NCBI RefSeq assembly: GCF_024808815.1
Contig: NZ_JANUCS010000019.1
Span: 1 to 34,691, forward strand
Length of the DNA stretch: 34,691 bases
Direction of reading: 5' to 3'
Origin: Methanosalsum natronophilum
GTDB lineage: Archaea; Halobacteriota; Methanosarcinia; Methanosarcinales; Methanosarcinaceae
Made by a program: the position numbers and the translations under genes. Below the pieces are notes generated by a model, which was not told the origin of the DNA, did not search any database, and worked only from the letters and a program-made list of their open reading frames with translations. Shown piece by piece: positions 33,268-34,691 of this stretch (its first letter is position 1; every line of letters begins with the position of its first letter).

Positions 33268-34262
33268 AACCTGAGTCCTCCAAATAATGAGATAAAAAGG
33301 CCTGCAACTATAATATCTGCAGTTGAACCAGGGTTTATTCTTTGTTCAAGAAGCTCTTGATCAAATTTATTAAGCTCCGGGATAATTGAGCTTATGGATT
33401 GCTTTTTATCATCAATTTTTTGAACCAAATATCTAGCCTTTATACTTACATTTTCTGAAACTTTAGAGTTATGTTTTATTGTTATGAATGTATCATTGTA
33501 TTCGGATAATAGTTTTAAAAATGTGTAAATTATAGAATAATTTATGTTCTTTTCTTTCTCTTTTAATATATTCATTGGATGAATAAAAGATTCACAAATT
33601 AAATTTGAAGCATATCCACATCTTTTAAACCCATTTACCCATTCATTGGCTAAAAGATCTCTGTTTTTAGACATTTGCATTAAATCAAATAGTGTTAGTT
33701 TGGAATTTTTAATTTGATCTATTGATTCGCTATTTTTCAAGTCGAACTCATTGACAGATTTAACGCGAACATTCCCGTAATTAAATGCATTATAAAAATT
33801 GATGGAATCAACAATGTCAGTATTTTCCACAGTATGTGAAGCGCATGATAGAAGCTGTTGGAGTGTAAATTCTTTTTCTTTATCCACCATTTTAATTATC
33901 GCAGCAGCTAGTGGTACAAGTAATACATACGCACCAAAATGTGTGTTCCCACCTCTTTGCCATTTTAAGCTTTCCAAAACTCCTGAATAAATTGACTCTC
34001 CCAAGCCCTTGTTATATGTGCATAAATTAAAAATCGTTGGGAAAACTGAAATTGATGATGCCAGAAAATGTTCATATTTAGTATCATCAAAATCATGATC
34101 TCTATCAATATTTCCTGGTTTAGGAGTAGCTGAAACTTCGAGGCTCATAGCAAGCTGTGCACACTGTGCAATGTATATACATATACCATTGTGTTCCAAA
34201 TTACTTGGATGATATAAAATTTTTTCAACGTTATGAGTGGTCATTCTTAGCAACTTTTGCAT
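33264..34262 (-). CDS. CitG-like triphosphoribosyl-dephospho-CoA synthase family protein
   Basis: Member of the CitG/MdcB family: AMSLEVSATPKPGNIDRDHD near 33-52 is the clearest motif, with GGNTHFGAYVLLVPLA near 98-113 and the closing NPGSTADIIVAGLFI. In bacteria the family makes the prosthetic-group precursor of citrate and malonate decarboxylases. Archaea lack those, and the archaeal/methylotroph versions go with C1-carrier (methanopterin) genes instead; the exact reaction is not established. It overlaps the DUF447 gene by 4 bases. An alternative ATG at 34244 would shorten it by six residues and reduce its overlap with the gene remnant upstream. Confidence 0.82.
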   Translation of the reverse strand: MQKLLRMTTHNVEKILYHPSNLEHNGICIYIAQCAQLAMSLEVSATPKPGNIDRDHDFDDTKYEHFLASSISVFPTIFNLCTYNKGLGESIYSGVLESLKWQRGGNTHFGAYVLLVPLAAAIIKMVDKEKEFTLQQLLSCASHTVENTDIVDSINFYNAFNYGNVRVKSVNEFDLKNSESIDQIKNSKLTLFDLMQMSKNRDLLANEWVNGFKRCGYASNLICESFIHPMNILKEKEKNINYSIIYTFLKLLSEYNDTFITIKHNSKVSENVSIKARYLVQKIDDKKQSISSIIPELNKFDQELLEQRINPGSTADIIVAGLFISLFGGLRF

Positions 34263-34290
34263 GATCTAATATATATTCACTTAGTTCTTT
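34231..34290 (-). pseudogene. C-terminal remnant of an unidentified gene cut by an insertion sequence
   Basis: On the - strand a frame ending in TAA at 34231-34233 encodes SKELSEYILDHAKVAKNDHS, which looks like a natural helical protein end and overlaps the start of the citG-like gene, as coupled operon genes often do. Upstream it runs directly into the insertion-sequence end. I infer that the insertion removed the first gene of this operon; its identity is unknown. Confidence 0.4.
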
Positions 34291-34291
34291 T

Positions 34292-34691
34292 GAGGCTGTC
34301 AAAAACTTTGGTGTTAAACTTTATTGGATATGTTCCCTTCCCAATATCCTCTTTTAACACTTAAATAATTCAATATCCCACTCGGTGTTTTAAATATCCT
34401 TTTCAACGAATCAGGTAAAGTTTGTCGATAATAATTCTCAATAGGGTTTGTTGTTCTTGAAATCATTTCATCCACCATAAATAGAGTCAACCTTTCGAAG
34501 TCTTTTATAATCTTATCTATTGATTTGTGAAGTAAATGTGGAATTTCTTCCATATTACTGATTATCTCTTGAAGTCTATTGATTGCGATATTTAGATCAT
34601 ATGTTCTAAATACTTCTTTGATCTTTGTAAATGCTAAACACAACCTGATCTTTTCCCTAGGGCTAATAAATTTTGATTTTAGTTTTTTGTA
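34292..34691 (-). mobile_element. Partial insertion sequence at the right edge
   Basis: GAGGCTGTCAAAAACTTTGG at 34292-34311 has the look of an insertion-sequence terminal repeat and lies just outside the transposase stop codon at 34314. The other end is beyond the window, so the boundary and family are not proven. Confidence 0.45.
34314..34691 (-). CDS. Transposase, C-terminal part (runs off the window)
   Basis: The frame is open to the last base of the window, giving at least 125 residues of a transposase C-terminus. SRTTNPIENYYRQTLPDS followed by KRIFKTPSGILNYLSVKR and WEGN is the kind of ending seen in DDE transposases of archaeal insertion sequences, where the N-x-x-E motif supplies the last catalytic Glu. 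The family cannot be named from this part. The gene is very probably complete beyond the window edge. Confidence 0.65.
   Translation of the reverse strand, partial: YKKLKSKFISPREKIRLCLAFTKIKEVFRTYDLNIAINRLQEIISNMEEIPHLLHKSIDKIIKDFERLTLFMVDEMISRTTNPIENYYRQTLPDSLKRIFKTPSGILNYLSVKRGYWEGNISNKV

Noticed and set aside
1-34691. CRISPR array or tRNA/rRNA genes
   Set aside because: No regularly spaced repeats and no cloverleaf-like sequence were found; the only tandem repeat is a simple tetramer.

Overview
The window looks like chromosomal DNA from a methylotrophic methanogen of the Methanosarcinaceae (Methanococcoides/Methanolobus-like). The evidence is two methylamine methyltransferase operons (mtmCB and mtbCB), each with an in-frame amber codon at the known pyrrolysine position, archaeal lipid synthesis (carS), a cytochrome c maturation CcmF in two pieces, a MoxR/DUF58/von Willebrand A operon, archaeal TATA boxes, and strongly AT-rich DNA.

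Left part (1-11.6 kb, all + strand): the C-terminal part of a cation P-type ATPase whose front half is missing, prephenate dehydratase, then a membrane protein, a MoxR AAA+ ATPase, a DUF58 protein and two large membrane-anchored vWA proteins that are translationally coupled. An orphan response regulator-PAS protein and an HTH-ACT amino-acid regulator follow.

Middle (11.7-19.5 kb): a probable Re-citrate synthase faces a convergent isocitrate dehydrogenase, which together fit the oxidative route to 2-oxoglutarate. Then come a TatD-like hydrolase, uvrA and, convergently, purB.

Methylamine region (19.6-32.4 kb): mtmCB (monomethylamine) and mtbCB (dimethylamine) are both on the - strand, about 9 kb apart. 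Between them lie a stand-alone IS630-type helix-turn-helix gene divergent from mtmCB, the split ccmF, carS-pyrE, purD-argF and a polytopic membrane protein. Each corrinoid protein gene precedes its methyltransferase, and both operons have the same TATA sequence exactly 89 nt before the first ATG and a hairpin/T-tract terminator. The pyrrolysine machinery (pylTSBCD), RamA and MtbA are not in the window.

Right end (32.6-34.7 kb, - strand): a DUF447 protein and a CitG-like protein overlap. Upstream of them is the tail of a further gene that appears to be cut by a partly included insertion sequence.

Points most worth a second look are three in-frame UAG codons joining pheA to the next gene in a pyrrolysine-using genome, the solo transposase-type DNA-binding protein with 33-bp-spaced direct repeats beside mtmCB, the swapped order of the ccmF halves, and the Re-citrate synthase/isocitrate dehydrogenase pair.
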